Shown here: piece after piece, positions 6,190 through 16,712 of the stretch | How positions within the stretch are numbered: the first letter of the stretch is position 1 | Layout of the letters: each line of letters opens with the position of its first letter | Assembly: GCF_018854495.1 (NCBI RefSeq) | Contig: NZ_JABBDR010000263.1 | Coordinates: forward strand, 1 to 37,833 | Source: Acidithiobacillus ferruginosus | Lineage (GTDB): Bacteria; Pseudomonadota; Gammaproteobacteria; Acidithiobacillales; Acidithiobacillaceae | Reading direction: 5' to 3' | Length of the DNA: 37,833 bases | Notes under the pieces: generated by a model | Told to the model about the DNA's origin: nothing | Databases searched by the model: none | What the model saw: only the letters and a program-made list of their open reading frames with translations | Position numbers and translations under genes: made by a program

Positions 6190-7458
6190 TTAATGGGACC
6201 AGGCCGGTTGGCTGTCCCCTCCCGCGTTGCTGTGCAGTATGGCCATGGTTTTGCCGTCCAGGCTGACCTCGGCCAGCACCTTGCGCCCACCGCGCTGGGT
6301 GCCGTAGAGGATCATCTGGCCATTGCCGGCGAAGCTCGGATGGTCGCAATTACCCTGGGCATCCAGCACGCGTACGCCGCTGCCATCCGGCTTCATCACC
6401 GCGAGGGCATAGACGCCGTCGGTGCGGTGAATGAAGGCAATCGCGTTGCCTGCGGGCGAATAGACCGGGCTGGCATTGTAGCTGCCGTCGTAGCTCAGAC
6501 GATGCGCCGCGCCGCCGCTCGCGCTCATCGCGTAGATTTGCGGGCCACCGGCGCGATCGGAGACGAATATGATCTGACTGCCGTCCGGCGACCAGGTGGG
6601 AGAGGTGTTGATGGCGTCATCATGGGTCAATTGCCGACGCTGCCCGGTCTGCAGGTTCGCCACGTAAAGCTCGGTGTGACCACCGGAGGAGCGGGCGTAG
6701 GCCAGTTCCGTCCCGTTGGGCGAGAAGGCTGGAGCGCTGACGATCTCGCCACCGGGGGCGATGGTCTGGCGCTGTCCGGTAGCCAGATTCTGGACATAGA
6801 TCACGGCGCGGGCGTTGGCGTAGGTGACATAGGCCAGACGCCGGTTATCCGGCGACCAGACGGGGGAGAATACCGGCATGAGGCCGCGCACGATGGGATG
6901 CGGATTCCAGCCGTCGGATTCCGCCACCAGCAGTTCGTAGGTTTGACCCGTTTGCCGGACATAGGCGATCCGACTGGCGAAAGGGCCGGGTTTGCCGGTG
7001 AACGCCTGGTAGATGACATCCGCGACGTGATGCGCGGTCATGTGCAACTCGGCGGCCGAACAGGTGAAACGGTGGGCGGTGAGTTCTTGCCCCGTGCTGA
7101 CATTGTAGACGTAGACGTTGACCACGTAGCCGCCGTTCTGCGGCTCTACGGAACCCACGGCCAGGCCGGTGGCCCCTACCGCCGTCCAGTCTGCGGCCTT
7201 CACGCCGCCGGGAGCGCGGGGGTCGGCGGGATAGCCCGCGGGGTCGATGACCCGGAACAACCCACTGTGGCGCAGGTCATTACGGACCACCTCGGCAACG
7301 GATGGCTGTCCGGCGATGCCGGGACCAAAGGAAGGAATGGCGATAGGCAGTGCCGAGGCCACATTCTTGGTGATTTCCACCGTGAGCGCCGCCTGGGCGG
7401 GAAGAACGAAGGCCCATGCCAGCAGAAAAATGGCCAGGGTCCAGATGCGTTTAGCCAT
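6190..7458 (-). CDS. tolB: Tol-Pal system periplasmic beta-propeller TolB
   Basis: TolB sits in the periplasm, binds Pal and TolA, and is part of the machinery that keeps the outer membrane invaginating with the septum. The 422-residue precursor has a signal peptide (MAKRIWTLAIFLLAWAF, cleavage after LPAQA). The N-terminal domain covers about residues 25-160, and a six-bladed propeller follows with repeats such as SPVWSPDNRRLAYV, SPTWSPDGSQIIFVS and SPVYSPAGNAIAFI. The start at 7458 is supported by GGAGG 9 bases upstream; an in-frame ATG at 7476 lies further inside tolA and lacks this. The gene overlaps tolA by 8 bases. Pal, its partner, is encoded on the opposite strand. Confidence 0.95.
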   Translation of the reverse strand: MAKRIWTLAIFLLAWAFVLPAQAALTVEITKNVASALPIAIPSFGPGIAGQPSVAEVVRNDLRHSGLFRVIDPAGYPADPRAPGGVKAADWTAVGATGLAVGSVEPQNGGYVVNVYVYNVSTGQELTAHRFTCSAAELHMTAHHVADVIYQAFTGKPGPFASRIAYVRQTGQTYELLVAESDGWNPHPIVRGLMPVFSPVWSPDNRRLAYVTYANARAVIYVQNLATGQRQTIAPGGEIVSAPAFSPNGTELAYARSSGGHTELYVANLQTGQRRQLTHDDAINTSPTWSPDGSQIIFVSDRAGGPQIYAMSASGGAAHRLSYDGSYNASPVYSPAGNAIAFIHRTDGVYALAVMKPDGSGVRVLDAQGNCDHPSFAGNGQMILYGTQRGGRKVLAEVSLDGKTMAILHSNAGGDSQPAWSH

Positions 7459-8422
7459 GATTGAGATCCTCCGCATTCATTTTAAGGTTTATTGGCTGGT
7501 TAAAGGTACTGTAAGCCAGCCCAATGGGTGGTACGAATGGCGCTGCCGCTTCCACTGCTGCGATTACAGACCGGTCAAAGCCAGGATTACCGCTGGAACG
7601 CACTACGACCGGGGTACCTAAGAGTTGCCCCTGAGGTCCGAGATGGATTTGTAATACGCAGGACAAGGCGGGAGAAAAATTAGTGCTCCACTTCTCTGAT
7701 ACCTGCGTTTTGATCGTGTTGATCAACATCCCGAGCATACGCTGATTCTCCGCCGCCTGCTGGGCGCGGGCCGCTGCCATATTGGCTTCGGCCCGCAGCT
7801 TGGCCCCGGCCTCCATCTGCTGCTGCAGCGCCTTGGCCCGCGCGGCTTCCGCGGCCTTGGCCTGCTGCCGGGCGAGCTGCCGCTTCAGCTCCGCCGCGCG
7901 CTGTGCAGCGGCCGCTTTTTGCGCCGCCTGTTTCTCGGCGGCGGCCTTTTCGGCGGCGGCTTTCTGCGTAGCGGCTTTTTGTGCAGCCGCCTTTTCCGCG
8001 GCGGCTTTTTCGGCCGCCCGCTGCGCGGCCAATTTCTCAGCCTGCTTTTCGGCTGCATGTTTTTCTGCGGTGATCTGCGCGGCCTTTTGCTCTGCGGCCT
8101 TTTGTTGTGCCGCTTTTTCCGCGGCAATCTGCGCGGCGCTGGGCCGCGGCGGAGCGGCCGGCCTGGGTTTCGGCACCGGCGCCGGCTTTGGTACCGGGGC
8201 GGGCTTTGGTACCGGGGCGGGAGCCGGCTGCGGTACCGGCGCGGGTTTGGGCACGGGCTGAGGTGCCGGCGCCGCCTGCATGCCGCTGCTCAGTTGCGCC
8301 TGCATGGGGGTACCCCCGGCCTCGGGCACATTGATGTGATAGCTCCAGAACAGAGCCAGCAGTATCGCGCCGTTGAGCACAATGGCCAGCACCAGCGGCC
8401 AGGCTGACTTGCGTTTTTTCAA
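7451..8422 (-). CDS. tolA: Tol-Pal system inner-membrane protein TolA
   Basis: TolA spans the periplasm and passes proton-motive-force-driven movement from TolQR to TolB and Pal. The 323-residue protein has a single N-terminal membrane helix (PLVLAIVLNGAILLALFWSY, residues 10-29). Next comes a Pro-Ala-Val linker made of repeated PKPAPV units (about 55-90), then a long Ala/Lys/Glu-rich helical domain II (about 95-205). The C-terminal globular domain III starts near GMLINTIKTQVSEKW and contains the conserved CVLQIHLGPQG strand. It overlaps tolR by 4 bases and tolB by 8. The low-complexity repeats are also visible in the DNA as tandem GGTACCGG-containing units near 8170-8250. Confidence 0.94.
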   Translation of the reverse strand: MKKRKSAWPLVLAIVLNGAILLALFWSYHINVPEAGGTPMQAQLSSGMQAAPAPQPVPKPAPVPQPAPAPVPKPAPVPKPAPVPKPRPAAPPRPSAAQIAAEKAAQQKAAEQKAAQITAEKHAAEKQAEKLAAQRAAEKAAAEKAAAQKAATQKAAAEKAAAEKQAAQKAAAAQRAAELKRQLARQQAKAAEAARAKALQQQMEAGAKLRAEANMAAARAQQAAENQRMLGMLINTIKTQVSEKWSTNFSPALSCVLQIHLGPQGQLLGTPVVVRSSGNPGFDRSVIAAVEAAAPFVPPIGLAYSTFNQPINLKMNAEDLNHG

Positions 8423-8829
8423 TGTCCCTCCGGACGGGTCAGCAGACCGACGTGGGAAATGCCCGCCTCCTGCAAACGCGCCATGACCGCCATGACCTTG
8501 CCGTAATCCACATGGGCGTCACCGCCCACCAGCACCTGCACCTGATCGTGGCTGGCGGCGGCGATATGCCCCACCGTCGTCGCGAGTTCGTCCAGGGCAA
8601 CCGCGCTGTGGTGCCCCTTGTACTGCACCAGGATGGCGCCCTGCCGCGTCACCGAAATCAGCACCGGCGGGATTTTGTCTGATACCGGCTTGGTCACACC
8701 CTTGGGCAGATTGACGTTGACGCCCTGGGTCAGCAATGGCGCCGAAAGCATGAAAATCACCAGCAGCACGAGAGACACGTCGATGTAGGGGACGACGTTC
8801 ATCTCCGCCATGAGACGCCGTCGCTTCAT
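8419..8829 (-). CDS. tolR: Tol-Pal system proton-channel subunit TolR
   Basis: TolR belongs to the ExbD family. The 136-residue protein starts MKRRRLMAEMNVVPYIDVSLVLLVIFML. Its one membrane helix (about 16-34) contains the essential Asp17 of YIDVSLVLLVIFML that takes part in proton flow. The periplasmic part has the usual ExbD/TolR fold (ALDELATTVGHIAAA, VLVGGDAHVDYGKVMAVMARLQEAG). Four-base overlaps with tolQ upstream and tolA downstream keep the motor subunits in fixed ratio. Confidence 0.95.
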   Translation of the reverse strand: MKRRRLMAEMNVVPYIDVSLVLLVIFMLSAPLLTQGVNVNLPKGVTKPVSDKIPPVLISVTRQGAILVQYKGHHSAVALDELATTVGHIAAASHDQVQVLVGGDAHVDYGKVMAVMARLQEAGISHVGLLTRPEGH

Positions 8830-9527
8830 GGTTTCGTCTCGGGCACCTGCCGGTGCAGGATGTTGGTGAACTCGTCCATGAAGACTTCGTACTGCGCGTC
8901 GAGCTTGTCCAGTTGGTGGATATAGCGGTTATAGGCTGCGGTCGCCGGGATGGCGGCGAACAAACCCGCCGCGGTGGCGATGAGGGCTTCGGCGACGGGA
9001 GGCGCCACCGTCGCCAGGGTGGCCTGTCCCGCCATGCCGATGTTCATGAAGGCGGTCATGATGCCCCAGACGGTGCCGAAAAGACCAATAAAAGGGCTTA
9101 CGGAGGATACGGAGGCAAGAAAGGCAAGATTGTTTTCCAGGCGCCCGACCTCGCGCATCTGCGCCACCCGCATGGCGCGCCGCGCTGCATCGAGGGCATC
9201 GCTGGGACGAATCTTGTTGCGCTGACGCTGGAATTCTTCATAACCGGCGCAGAAGATGCTGCCGGCCCCGGTTTCCAGATTGGCGTTACCGGAAACGTGC
9301 TGGTAAATCTGACTCATCTCACCACCGCTCCAGAAGCGCTTCTCGAATCGCTCCAGGGCACGCTGGGCGGCGGCAAAGATGGCCCATTTCTGGAAGATGA
9401 TGGTCCACGAGATGACGGACGCGATCATCAGTATGGCGAGGATGCCCTGGACGACCCAACTGGCGTTCATGACCAGATGGCCCAGGGAGAGGGACTGCGC
9501 GGTGTTGACGATGCTATGCGGATCCAT
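8826..9527 (-). CDS. tolQ: Tol-Pal system proton-channel subunit TolQ
   Basis: TolQ is an ExbB/MotA-type inner-membrane protein that forms the proton channel with TolR. The 233-residue protein has three membrane helices, at about residues 23-43, 134-158 and 168-192, with the family motifs LAFLASVSSVSPFIGLFGTV and AEALIATAAGLFAAIPATA. It starts 6 bases after the ybgC stop and overlaps tolR by 4. The order ybgC-tolQ-tolR-tolA-tolB is the canonical one. Confidence 0.95.
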   Translation of the reverse strand: MDPHSIVNTAQSLSLGHLVMNASWVVQGILAILMIASVISWTIIFQKWAIFAAAQRALERFEKRFWSGGEMSQIYQHVSGNANLETGAGSIFCAGYEEFQRQRNKIRPSDALDAARRAMRVAQMREVGRLENNLAFLASVSSVSPFIGLFGTVWGIMTAFMNIGMAGQATLATVAPPVAEALIATAAGLFAAIPATAAYNRYIHQLDKLDAQYEVFMDEFTNILHRQVPETKP

Positions 9528-9533
9528 AAATTC

Positions 9534-9945
9534 TCACGGCTGAACAAAAAGCGGGATGGCCTGCAACAAGGCTGCAGGGATGACGTGGGGACGAAAACCG
9601 GCGGCATCCAGGCAGACCACTTCCACCTCTCCGCTACAGAGCGTTCTGTCCCCCACCGAAACGATTTGCTGAAAGCCCATGCGCACGGGGCTCTTGCTCA
9701 CGATCCGGGTTTCCACGAGGAGCAGGTCGTTGAAGCGGGCCGGTGCACGGAAATCCAGCCGGGCGCGGCGCACCACGAAAATGATCCCGGCATCCTGCTC
9801 CAACACATCCAGTTCATAACCCCGTTCGCGCAGCATCTCGGTACGTGCGCGCTCCATGAAACGTAAATAGTTGGCATGATACACCACCCCGCCATGATCC
9901 GTATCTTCATAATAAACGCGAATGTGGAAGGTACTGACGGGGTCG

Positions 9946-9956
<11 letters not shown>
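9534..9956 (-). CDS. ybgC: Acyl-CoA thioesterase YbgC of the tol-pal operon
   Basis: YbgC is a hot-dog-fold thioesterase that hydrolyses short acyl-CoA or acyl-ACP and is coupled to phospholipid metabolism. The 140-residue protein has the 4-hydroxybenzoyl-CoA thioesterase motif [19 protein letters not shown] (residues 15-33) with the catalytic Asp in EDTD. The gene's start overlaps the end of ruvB by 11 bases, joining the ruv and tol blocks in one transcript. A downstream gap of 6 bases leads to tolQ. Confidence 0.93.
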
Positions 9957-10971
<1,015 letters not shown>

Positions 10972-11010
10972 CCTGCTCTGACCGTCCGTGCAGCGGCGGG
11001 TTCCAAAAAA

Positions 11011-11592
11011 TCAGTGACGTGACAAATTCTGCAGCGACTGACGGATGAGGTCTTCCAGACTCAGTCCGTCCGCCAGACCGGCTATCGCCTGGCTCGCCTG
11101 CGCAGGCTTATAACCTAAAGTCAGCAGCGCTGCAATGGCTTCCTGACGGGGATCACCGGCACCGCTCCGCCCCACCGGCCCCGGCGCGATGCCGCCCATC
11201 TTGTCGCGCAGTTCCACCACCAGCCGTTCGGCGGTCTTCGGGCCGATACCGGGGATGGCGGTGAGCTGCGCCGTGTTGCCTTCGGCCACGGCCTGGCTGA
11301 GCCGCTCGGCGGGCAAACCGGACAAACAGGCCAGCGCCACCTTGCCGCCGATGCCGTTCACCCGGATCAGTAGCCGAAATATGTCGCGTTCCGCCACGGT
11401 CATGAAACCATAGAGCAGATGCGCGTCTTCGCGGATCGTGAGGTGGGTGTGGACGGTCAGCGCCGCGCCTTCGGCGGGCATCTGGTAAAAACCGGACAGG
11501 GGCATCTCCAGTTCATAGCCGACTCCCTGCACATCGAGCCAGAGCCAGGGTGGACGCCGCTGCAGGATGGTGCCGGTAAGGGAGGTGATCAT
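11011..11592 (-). CDS. ruvA: Holliday junction DNA-binding protein RuvA
   Basis: RuvA forms tetramers that hold the four-way junction flat for RuvB and RuvC. The 193-residue protein has the N-terminal OB-fold domain (MITSLTGTILQRRPPWLWLD). Two helix-hairpin-helix motifs follow (VNGIGGKVALACL and IPGIGPKTAERLVVEL, about residues 70-125). The C-terminal RuvB-binding domain ends ALLTLGYKPAQASQAI and LIRQSLQNL. It lies 27 bases after ruvC in the same direction. Confidence 0.95.
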   Translation of the reverse strand: MITSLTGTILQRRPPWLWLDVQGVGYELEMPLSGFYQMPAEGAALTVHTHLTIREDAHLLYGFMTVAERDIFRLLIRVNGIGGKVALACLSGLPAERLSQAVAEGNTAQLTAIPGIGPKTAERLVVELRDKMGGIAPGPVGRSGAGDPRQEAIAALLTLGYKPAQASQAIAGLADGLSLEDLIRQSLQNLSRH

Positions 11593-11619
11593 GACGGAGG
11601 GCCTCGGGTCGTAACGGGT

Positions 11620-12120
11620 TCAGCGGCTGACCGCAGGCTGCCAGCGCTGCCGGGTGCGGTCATGGTGGGCATGACAAATGGCACAGGCCAGCGCATCCGC
11701 CGCGTCCGCCTGCGGGTTTTCGCTGAGTTTGAGGAGCCAGCGGACCATGCTCTGCACCTGCTCCTTGGCTGCGTGGCCACCGCCGACGGCGGCTTTTTTG
11801 ATCTGCAGCGCCGTGTATTCCTCTACGGGCAACCCGGCTTCCAGCAAGGCGACCAGAGCGGCGCCGCGCGCCTGCCCCAGCTTGAGGGCGGAATCCGCGT
11901 TGCGCGCCATGAACACCTGTTCGATGGCCGCTTCCTCGGGGTGATACGTGCCGATGATCTGTTTCAGTTCACGATAGATGGCGCCGATGCGCTCCAGAAA
12001 CGGTTGTCCGGACACATTCAGGCAGCCGTGGGCCACATGCCGGAGCTCGCCGGCCGCGTCGGACTCGATAATGCCGTAGCCGGTGCGCAAAGAACCCGGG
12101 TCGATACCGATGATCCGCAC
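11620..12120 (-). CDS. ruvC: Holliday junction resolvase RuvC
   Basis: RuvC is the endonuclease that cuts Holliday junctions. The frame begins the family sequence RIIGIDPGSLRTGYGII, with catalytic Asp7. It goes on through AIEQVFMARN (catalytic Glu) to the acidic pair in NPQADAADALACAICH. With the GTG at 12120 as start the protein has 166 residues, near the usual 170. The frame is open up to 12327 inside yebC, but that extension has no family character. Upstream GTG codons at 12165 and 12168 are alternatives, since no strong ribosome binding site marks 12120. The product is certain, the start is not. Confidence 0.9.
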   Translation of the reverse strand: MRIIGIDPGSLRTGYGIIESDAAGELRHVAHGCLNVSGQPFLERIGAIYRELKQIIGTYHPEEAAIEQVFMARNADSALKLGQARGAALVALLEAGLPVEEYTALQIKKAAVGGGHAAKEQVQSMVRWLLKLSENPQADAADALACAICHAHHDRTRQRWQPAVSR

Positions 12121-12202
12121 CGCAGCCTGGGGCCGGAAGGCGGGCGTTGCGCCTCCGTTCAGCACCACGGCCGCCGCGCTCGCCGGGAATTCCGCCGCAG
12201 GT

Positions 12203-12955
12203 TCAGGATGTCGCTTCCAGGCGGGCCATTTCTTCGTCACTGATGTCGTAGTTGGCATAGACGTTCTGCACGTCGTCGTTTTCTTCGAGAAAATCGATGA
12301 GCCGCAGCAGTTTCTCCGCCTCCTCACCGCTGACCTCGATCGTATTCTCCGGGACCATCGTCATTTCACTTTCTTCCGGCTTGAGCCCCGCCGCTTCCAG
12401 GGCCAGAACCACGCTGTGAAGATCCGATGGGGCCGTGTAAACGGCGATCCGCTCGCCTTCGTTGACCACATCTTCCGCACCCGCTTCCAGGGCCGCTTCG
12501 AGAATCCGGTCCTCATCGGCATCCGCCGGAAAAACAATCAGACCAAGCTTTTTGAACTGATAGGCCACCGAGCCCGCGGTACCCATATTGCCGCCGCGCT
12601 TGGAAAATATGTGGCGCACTTCGGCGACGGTACGCACCTTGTTGTCGGTCATGGTCTCGATCAGGATCGCGACACCGCCGGGACCATAGCCCTCATAGGT
12701 GACTTCTTCATAGTCCACGCCTTCCAGTTCGCCGGTGCCGCGCTTGATCGCCCGCTCGATGGTGTCTTTGGTCATGTTGGCCCCGTAGGCCTTGTCCAGG
12801 GCAAGACGCAAGCGGGAGTTGCTGGCCGGATCACCGCCGCCCGCCCGCGCCGCCACCGTGATTTCGCGGATGAGGCGGGTGAAAATCTTGCCGCGCTTGG
12901 CGTCCTTCAGCGCCTTCTTGAACTTGATGGTGGACCACTTACTATGCCCTGACAT
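12203..12955 (-). CDS. yebC: YebC/PmpR family protein (TACO1-like translation factor)
   Basis: The start [23 protein letters not shown] and the motif [19 protein letters not shown] are hallmarks of the YebC/PmpR family. The protein has 250 residues, the usual length. Members were first described as transcriptional regulators; later work on YebC and TACO1 points to a role in translation of proline-rich stretches at the ribosome. It is followed by ruvC after 82 bases, the classic gammaproteobacterial order. The strongly Pro-repetitive TolA in the same directon would be a natural client, which is only my inference. Confidence 0.94.
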   Translation of the reverse strand: MSGHSKWSTIKFKKALKDAKRGKIFTRLIREITVAARAGGGDPASNSRLRLALDKAYGANMTKDTIERAIKRGTGELEGVDYEEVTYEGYGPGGVAILIETMTDNKVRTVAEVRHIFSKRGGNMGTAGSVAYQFKKLGLIVFPADADEDRILEAALEAGAEDVVNEGERIAVYTAPSDLHSVVLALEAAGLKPEESEMTMVPENTIEVSGEEAEKLLRLIDFLEENDDVQNVYANYDISDEEMARLEATS

Positions 12956-13034
12956 GACCTACTCCCTGTTCTATCACTGGACTATCCTGCAAAATGAAAA
13001 TATCGCCCATGGTACCGCAAAGGCGGGGATGCCG

Positions 13035-13646
13035 TCATGCGAGGGTGGCGATGGCGCTCATGGTGGCGCCGAGCACCTCGGCGGCTTGGGCATCCGGATG
13101 AAAATGCAGAGGTACCCCATAACGCAGCAAAGGCCGCTGGCGGTGTACCCAGGTACTGAAGTCCGAGCGGCCTTGTCGCGCGCCACTGATATGGGCGGGC
13201 ACCACCGGCGCGGCGCTTTCCCGCACCAGCCAGGCAATGCCTTTCTGGGTTTCCTCGCGGTTGATCCCGCCCTCGGGAAATATGCCCAGCACCCGTCCTT
13301 CTTCCAGCATCCGTCGCGCCTGCAGGAGGGCACGGACATCTCGACGGTCGCGGCGTACGGGGATGCTGTAGGTCTGCTCCAGCAGGCGGCGCATCCAGGC
13401 GTTGTCGTAATATTCCTGTGCGACCAGAAAGGAAATGATCCGCTGATTACTGGCCACCAGGAATAAAGGATCGAGCACGGAAACATGATTGCAGGCGAGG
13501 ATGGCGGGCCCGGTCTCGGGAACGCTGCTGCGCTCCCAGCGGCCCCCCTGATAAAAGCGGGTGTAGCCGTAAAGCAGGGCATGTAGGCCACGCTGGGTAA
13601 AGGACCACTCCGTCGCCAGATCGGCCACCACAGACGGTTGCCCCAT
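13035..13646 (-). CDS. 1-acyl-sn-glycerol-3-phosphate acyltransferase-like protein (PlsC family)
   Basis: PlsC-type enzymes add the second fatty acid to lysophosphatidate at the inner membrane. The 203-residue protein has the acyltransferase motifs NHVSVLDP (the NHX4D catalytic box) and FPEGG (substrate-phosphate binding), with a hydrophobic segment near the box. I chose the ATG at 13646, 8 bases after the nadA stop; the open frame reaches 13904 but that part overlaps nadA and looks like a shadow. At about 200 residues it is somewhat shorter than E. coli PlsC, so it may be a paralogue with a different acyl acceptor. Confidence 0.85.
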   Translation of the reverse strand: MGQPSVVADLATEWSFTQRGLHALLYGYTRFYQGGRWERSSVPETGPAILACNHVSVLDPLFLVASNQRIISFLVAQEYYDNAWMRRLLEQTYSIPVRRDRRDVRALLQARRMLEEGRVLGIFPEGGINREETQKGIAWLVRESAAPVVPAHISGARQGRSDFSTWVHRQRPLLRYGVPLHFHPDAQAAEVLGATMSAIATLA

Positions 13647-13654
13647 GAGGTTCG

Positions 13655-14752
13655 TCAGGAAACCGCCAGCATGCGTTCCAGCGCCAGCCGGGCTTGCGCA
13701 GCGGTCTCCGGGTCCACCTCGATGCGGTTGACCACCTGGCCCGCGAGGAGGCTCTCCAGCGAGCGAGCCAGTTGTTCCGGGTCGATGCGGAACATGGTGG
13801 AGCACATGCAGACCATGGGCGACATGAACTCCACGGTCTTGTCTTCGGCGCGCACCTCGCTGGCCAGGCGGGTGACCAGATTGATCTCCGTGCCCACCAG
13901 CCACGCACTGCCGGGTGGCGCGGCCTTGACCGTGCGCAGGATGAAATCCGTCGAACCGACGGCATCGGACATCTGGCAGACTTCAAAAGACGCCTCCGGA
14001 TGGGCGATCACCTGCCCCTGGGGATGCTCGCGGCGCCAGCGTTCGATGTGGGCCGGCTGAAACATCTGGTGGACCGAGCAATGCCCCTTCCAGAGCAGGA
14101 TTCTGGCACGGCGGATTTCTTCCGGCGTGAGGCCGCCCAGCGGCAGGCTGGGGTCCCAAACCGGCATGTCGCGCAGGGGAATACCCAGTTGGTAACCGGT
14201 CCAGCGTCCCAGATGCTGATCGGGGAAAAACAGGGCCTTGGGACGTTGCCCGAAGGCCCAGTCGAGCACCTTGCGGGCATTGGAGGAGGTGCAGACCGTG
14301 CCGCCGTGGACGCCACAGAAGGCCTTGAGCGCGGCCGAAGAGTTCACGTAGGTGACAGGAGTGACCTCCCGCTCCACATCGATCACCGTCGCTAGTTCCT
14401 CCCAGGCACGCTGCACCTGGGGCATATCGGCCATATCGGCCATGGAGCAGCCAGCGTTGAGGTCCGGCAGAATGCTCGCTTGTTCCGGGCGGCTGAGAAT
14501 ATCGGCCACTTCGGCCATGAAATGAACGCCGCAGAAGACGATAAACTCGGCCTCCTGCTCGGCGGCAGCACGGGAGAGCTGCAGGGAGTCGCCATGAAAG
14601 TCGGCGTGGCGATAGACTTCTTCGCGCTGATAGTGGTGGCCGAGAATGACCGCACGCTTGCCCAGCGCCGCCTTGGCCCGCCGGATTCGCGCATCCAGCT
14701 CCGCCGCGTCACTGCTCCGCAGCCCCTGAATCCTCACCGTTTCCACACCCAT
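13655..14752 (-). CDS. nadA: Quinolinate synthase NadA
   Basis: NadA condenses iminoaspartate with dihydroxyacetone phosphate to quinolinate, the first ring of NAD biosynthesis, using a 4Fe-4S cluster. The 365-residue protein has ILGHHYQREEVYRHADFHGDS near the start (residues 36-56). The motifs FCGVHFMAE, NAGCSMAD, GGTVCTSSNA, HPEA and CMCSTMF follow. Cysteines at about 102, 225 or 259, and 315 are the likely cluster ligands. The ATG at 14752 has GAGAGGG about 8 bases upstream; the frame extends 11 codons further with no support. No nadB or nadC is in the window. Confidence 0.94.
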   Translation of the reverse strand: MGVETVRIQGLRSSDAAELDARIRRAKAALGKRAVILGHHYQREEVYRHADFHGDSLQLSRAAAEQEAEFIVFCGVHFMAEVADILSRPEQASILPDLNAGCSMADMADMPQVQRAWEELATVIDVEREVTPVTYVNSSAALKAFCGVHGGTVCTSSNARKVLDWAFGQRPKALFFPDQHLGRWTGYQLGIPLRDMPVWDPSLPLGGLTPEEIRRARILLWKGHCSVHQMFQPAHIERWRREHPQGQVIAHPEASFEVCQMSDAVGSTDFILRTVKAAPPGSAWLVGTEINLVTRLASEVRAEDKTVEFMSPMVCMCSTMFRIDPEQLARSLESLLAGQVVNRIEVDPETAAQARLALERMLAVS

Positions 14753-14838
14753 AACCGACCCTCTCAGGCGCCATTGCGCGTGCAAAAATACCCGTTCACG
14801 TTACGAAGCCGTCCGCCAGCCGTCAAGCGCCCGCCCTT

Positions 14839-16629
14839 TCAGGGATTGGGAATGCCAACCCCGACACCGGGACGCAGGCGGATGCCGAGTTCCTGAAGCT
14901 GCTTGTCGGCCACCGTACCGGGGGCTTCGGTGAGCAGGCAACCGGCCTTTTGCGTCTTGGGAAAGGCGATCACGTCACGGATGGTCTCGGCACCGCACAG
15001 GAGCATCACCAGTCGATCCAGCCCGAAAGCCAGACCGCCATGGGGCGGCGCCCCGTAACGCAGGGCGTCGAGCAGGAAGCCGAATTTGTCCCGCGCCTCT
15101 TCCGCCCCGATGCCGAGGGCGGCGAAGACCTTTTCCTGTACCGCCTCCTGATGGATGCGGATACTGCCGCCGCCGATCTCGTTGCCATTGAGTACCAGAT
15201 CGTAGGCCCGCGCCAGGGCATTGCCGGGATCCTGACCAAGGGTTTCCAGGTGTTCCGTCTGCGGCGCGGTAAAGGGATGATGGGTGGAAGTCCAGCGATT
15301 CTCCTTGTCGTCATAGTCGAACATGGGGAAGTCGGTGATCCAGACCGGGCACCATTCGCCCTCCAGCAAACCCAGATCAGCGGCCACACGGTTACGCAGG
15401 TTGCCGAGGGCTTCGTTGACGATTTTGGCGGTATCCGCGCCGAAAAAGAGGATGTCGCCCGCCGCCGCGCCGCTGCGCCGGAGGATTTCGCTCAGGACGG
15501 CTTCCGGCAGGAACTTGACGATGGGGGATTGCAGGCCTTCGTTACCCCGATCCAGGGCATTCACCTTGATCCAGGCCAGGCCCCTGGCCCCGTAGATGGC
15601 GGTGAACTGGGTGTAGGCATCGATCTGCGCCCGGCTGAGCTGGGCGCCACCGGGCACCCGCAGGCAGGCCACCCGCCCATGCGGACGTTCGGCGGCTTCG
15701 CGAAACACTTTGAAGTCCACCGCGCGCATGAGATCGGTGAGCTCTGTCAGTTCCAGCGGATTGCGCAGATCGGGGCGATCGACGCCAAAGCGATGCATGG
15801 CGTCCCGGTAGGTCATCCGTGGGAAGGGATCGGGCAACTGCACGCCCAACACCTCGGCAAACAGCCCGCGGATCATGGGCTCGGCAGTCCCCATGACGGC
15901 CTCTTCATCGACAAACGATGCCTCGATATCGATCTGGGTGAATTCCGGCTGACGATCGGCCCGCAAGTCTTCGTCGCGGAAGCACTTGGTGATCTGGTAA
16001 TAGCGGTCCAGTCCCGCCACCATCAGAAGCTGCTTGAAGAGCTGCGGGCTCTGGGGCAGCGCGAAAAAGTGTCCCGGCTGGGTGCGCGACGGCACCAGGT
16101 AGTCACGGGCGCCTTCCGGGGTGGAGCGGGTAAGGACGGGGGTTTCCACGTCGATAAAGCCGGCATTGTCCAGATAGCCGCGCACGAAGCGGGTGACCTG
16201 ATGGCGCAGGCGCAGACGATGGAGCATTTCCGGCCGACGCAGGTCGAGATAGCGGTACTTGAGCCGGAGGTTCTCGGCGATGTCTTCCTCATCCAGGGGG
16301 AAGGGGACCGGCTCGGATCGGTTGAGAATACGGATGCGCGCTGCGGCCAGCTCGACCTTGCCACTGGGCATGTGGGGATTCTCGGTACCCGCGGGCCGGG
16401 CACGGAGAACGCCCTCGACCTGCAGCACAAACTCGTTGCGGCACTCGTTGGCGGCGGCGAAGGCGTCGACCTGGTCCGGATCGGCGACGATCTGCACTAG
16501 ACCTTCGCGGTCCCGCAGGTCTATGAAAATGACGCCGCCGTGGTCACGCCGCCGTTGCGCCCAACCGCAGAGGATGACCGTCTGGCCGATCAGGCCTTCG
16601 TGAATACCGTTACAATAGTGTGTCCGCAT
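14839..16629 (-). CDS. aspS: Aspartyl-tRNA synthetase (probably non-discriminating type)
   Basis: This class II synthetase of 596 residues attaches aspartate to tRNA. It has the N-terminal OB-fold anticodon-binding domain ([16 protein letters not shown], then [20 protein letters not shown]) and motif 2 with [23 protein letters not shown] insertion domain follows (about 300-410), and motif 3 is [12 protein letters not shown]. Many bacteria of this group have an AspRS that also charges tRNA-Asn, to be amidated by GatCAB; the sequence alone does not settle that. I use ATG 16629 because the protein then starts like the family; 19 extra codons upstream are not supported. fmdB precedes it, a common arrangement. 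Confidence 0.95.
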   Translation of the reverse strand: MRTHYCNGIHEGLIGQTVILCGWAQRRRDHGGVIFIDLRDREGLVQIVADPDQVDAFAAANECRNEFVLQVEGVLRARPAGTENPHMPSGKVELAAARIRILNRSEPVPFPLDEEDIAENLRLKYRYLDLRRPEMLHRLRLRHQVTRFVRGYLDNAGFIDVETPVLTRSTPEGARDYLVPSRTQPGHFFALPQSPQLFKQLLMVAGLDRYYQITKCFRDEDLRADRQPEFTQIDIEASFVDEEAVMGTAEPMIRGLFAEVLGVQLPDPFPRMTYRDAMHRFGVDRPDLRNPLELTELTDLMRAVDFKVFREAAERPHGRVACLRVPGGAQLSRAQIDAYTQFTAIYGARGLAWIKVNALDRGNEGLQSPIVKFLPEAVLSEILRRSGAAAGDILFFGADTAKIVNEALGNLRNRVAADLGLLEGEWCPVWITDFPMFDYDDKENRWTSTHHPFTAPQTEHLETLGQDPGNALARAYDLVLNGNEIGGGSIRIHQEAVQEKVFAALGIGAEEARDKFGFLLDALRYGAPPHGGLAFGLDRLVMLLCGAETIRDVIAFPKTQKAGCLLTEAPGTVADKQLQELGIRLRPGVGVGIPNP

Positions 16630-16712
16630 GCTGCGTCCCGTATGAGTCAACAAGAAAAGGGCCACCCGACCGGGAGGCCCGCGCACAATCTAGCCTTGCC
16701 GCGCGCGCCGCG

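Noticed and set aside
6079..7464. Long plus-strand open frame of 461 codons
   Set aside because: It is antisense to tolB, which has a signal peptide, propeller repeats and a good ribosome binding site; the plus frame has no family character.
7782..8261. Plus-strand Ala/Cys-rich open frame
   Set aside because: Mirror image of the Ala/Lys-rich helical domain of TolA.
13647..13904. Upstream extension of the PlsC-like gene
   Set aside because: It overlaps nadA in another frame and its sequence is not acyltransferase-like.
14950..16500. Long plus-strand open frame of 516 codons
   Set aside because: Antisense shadow of aspS in GC-rich DNA; no recognisable domains.
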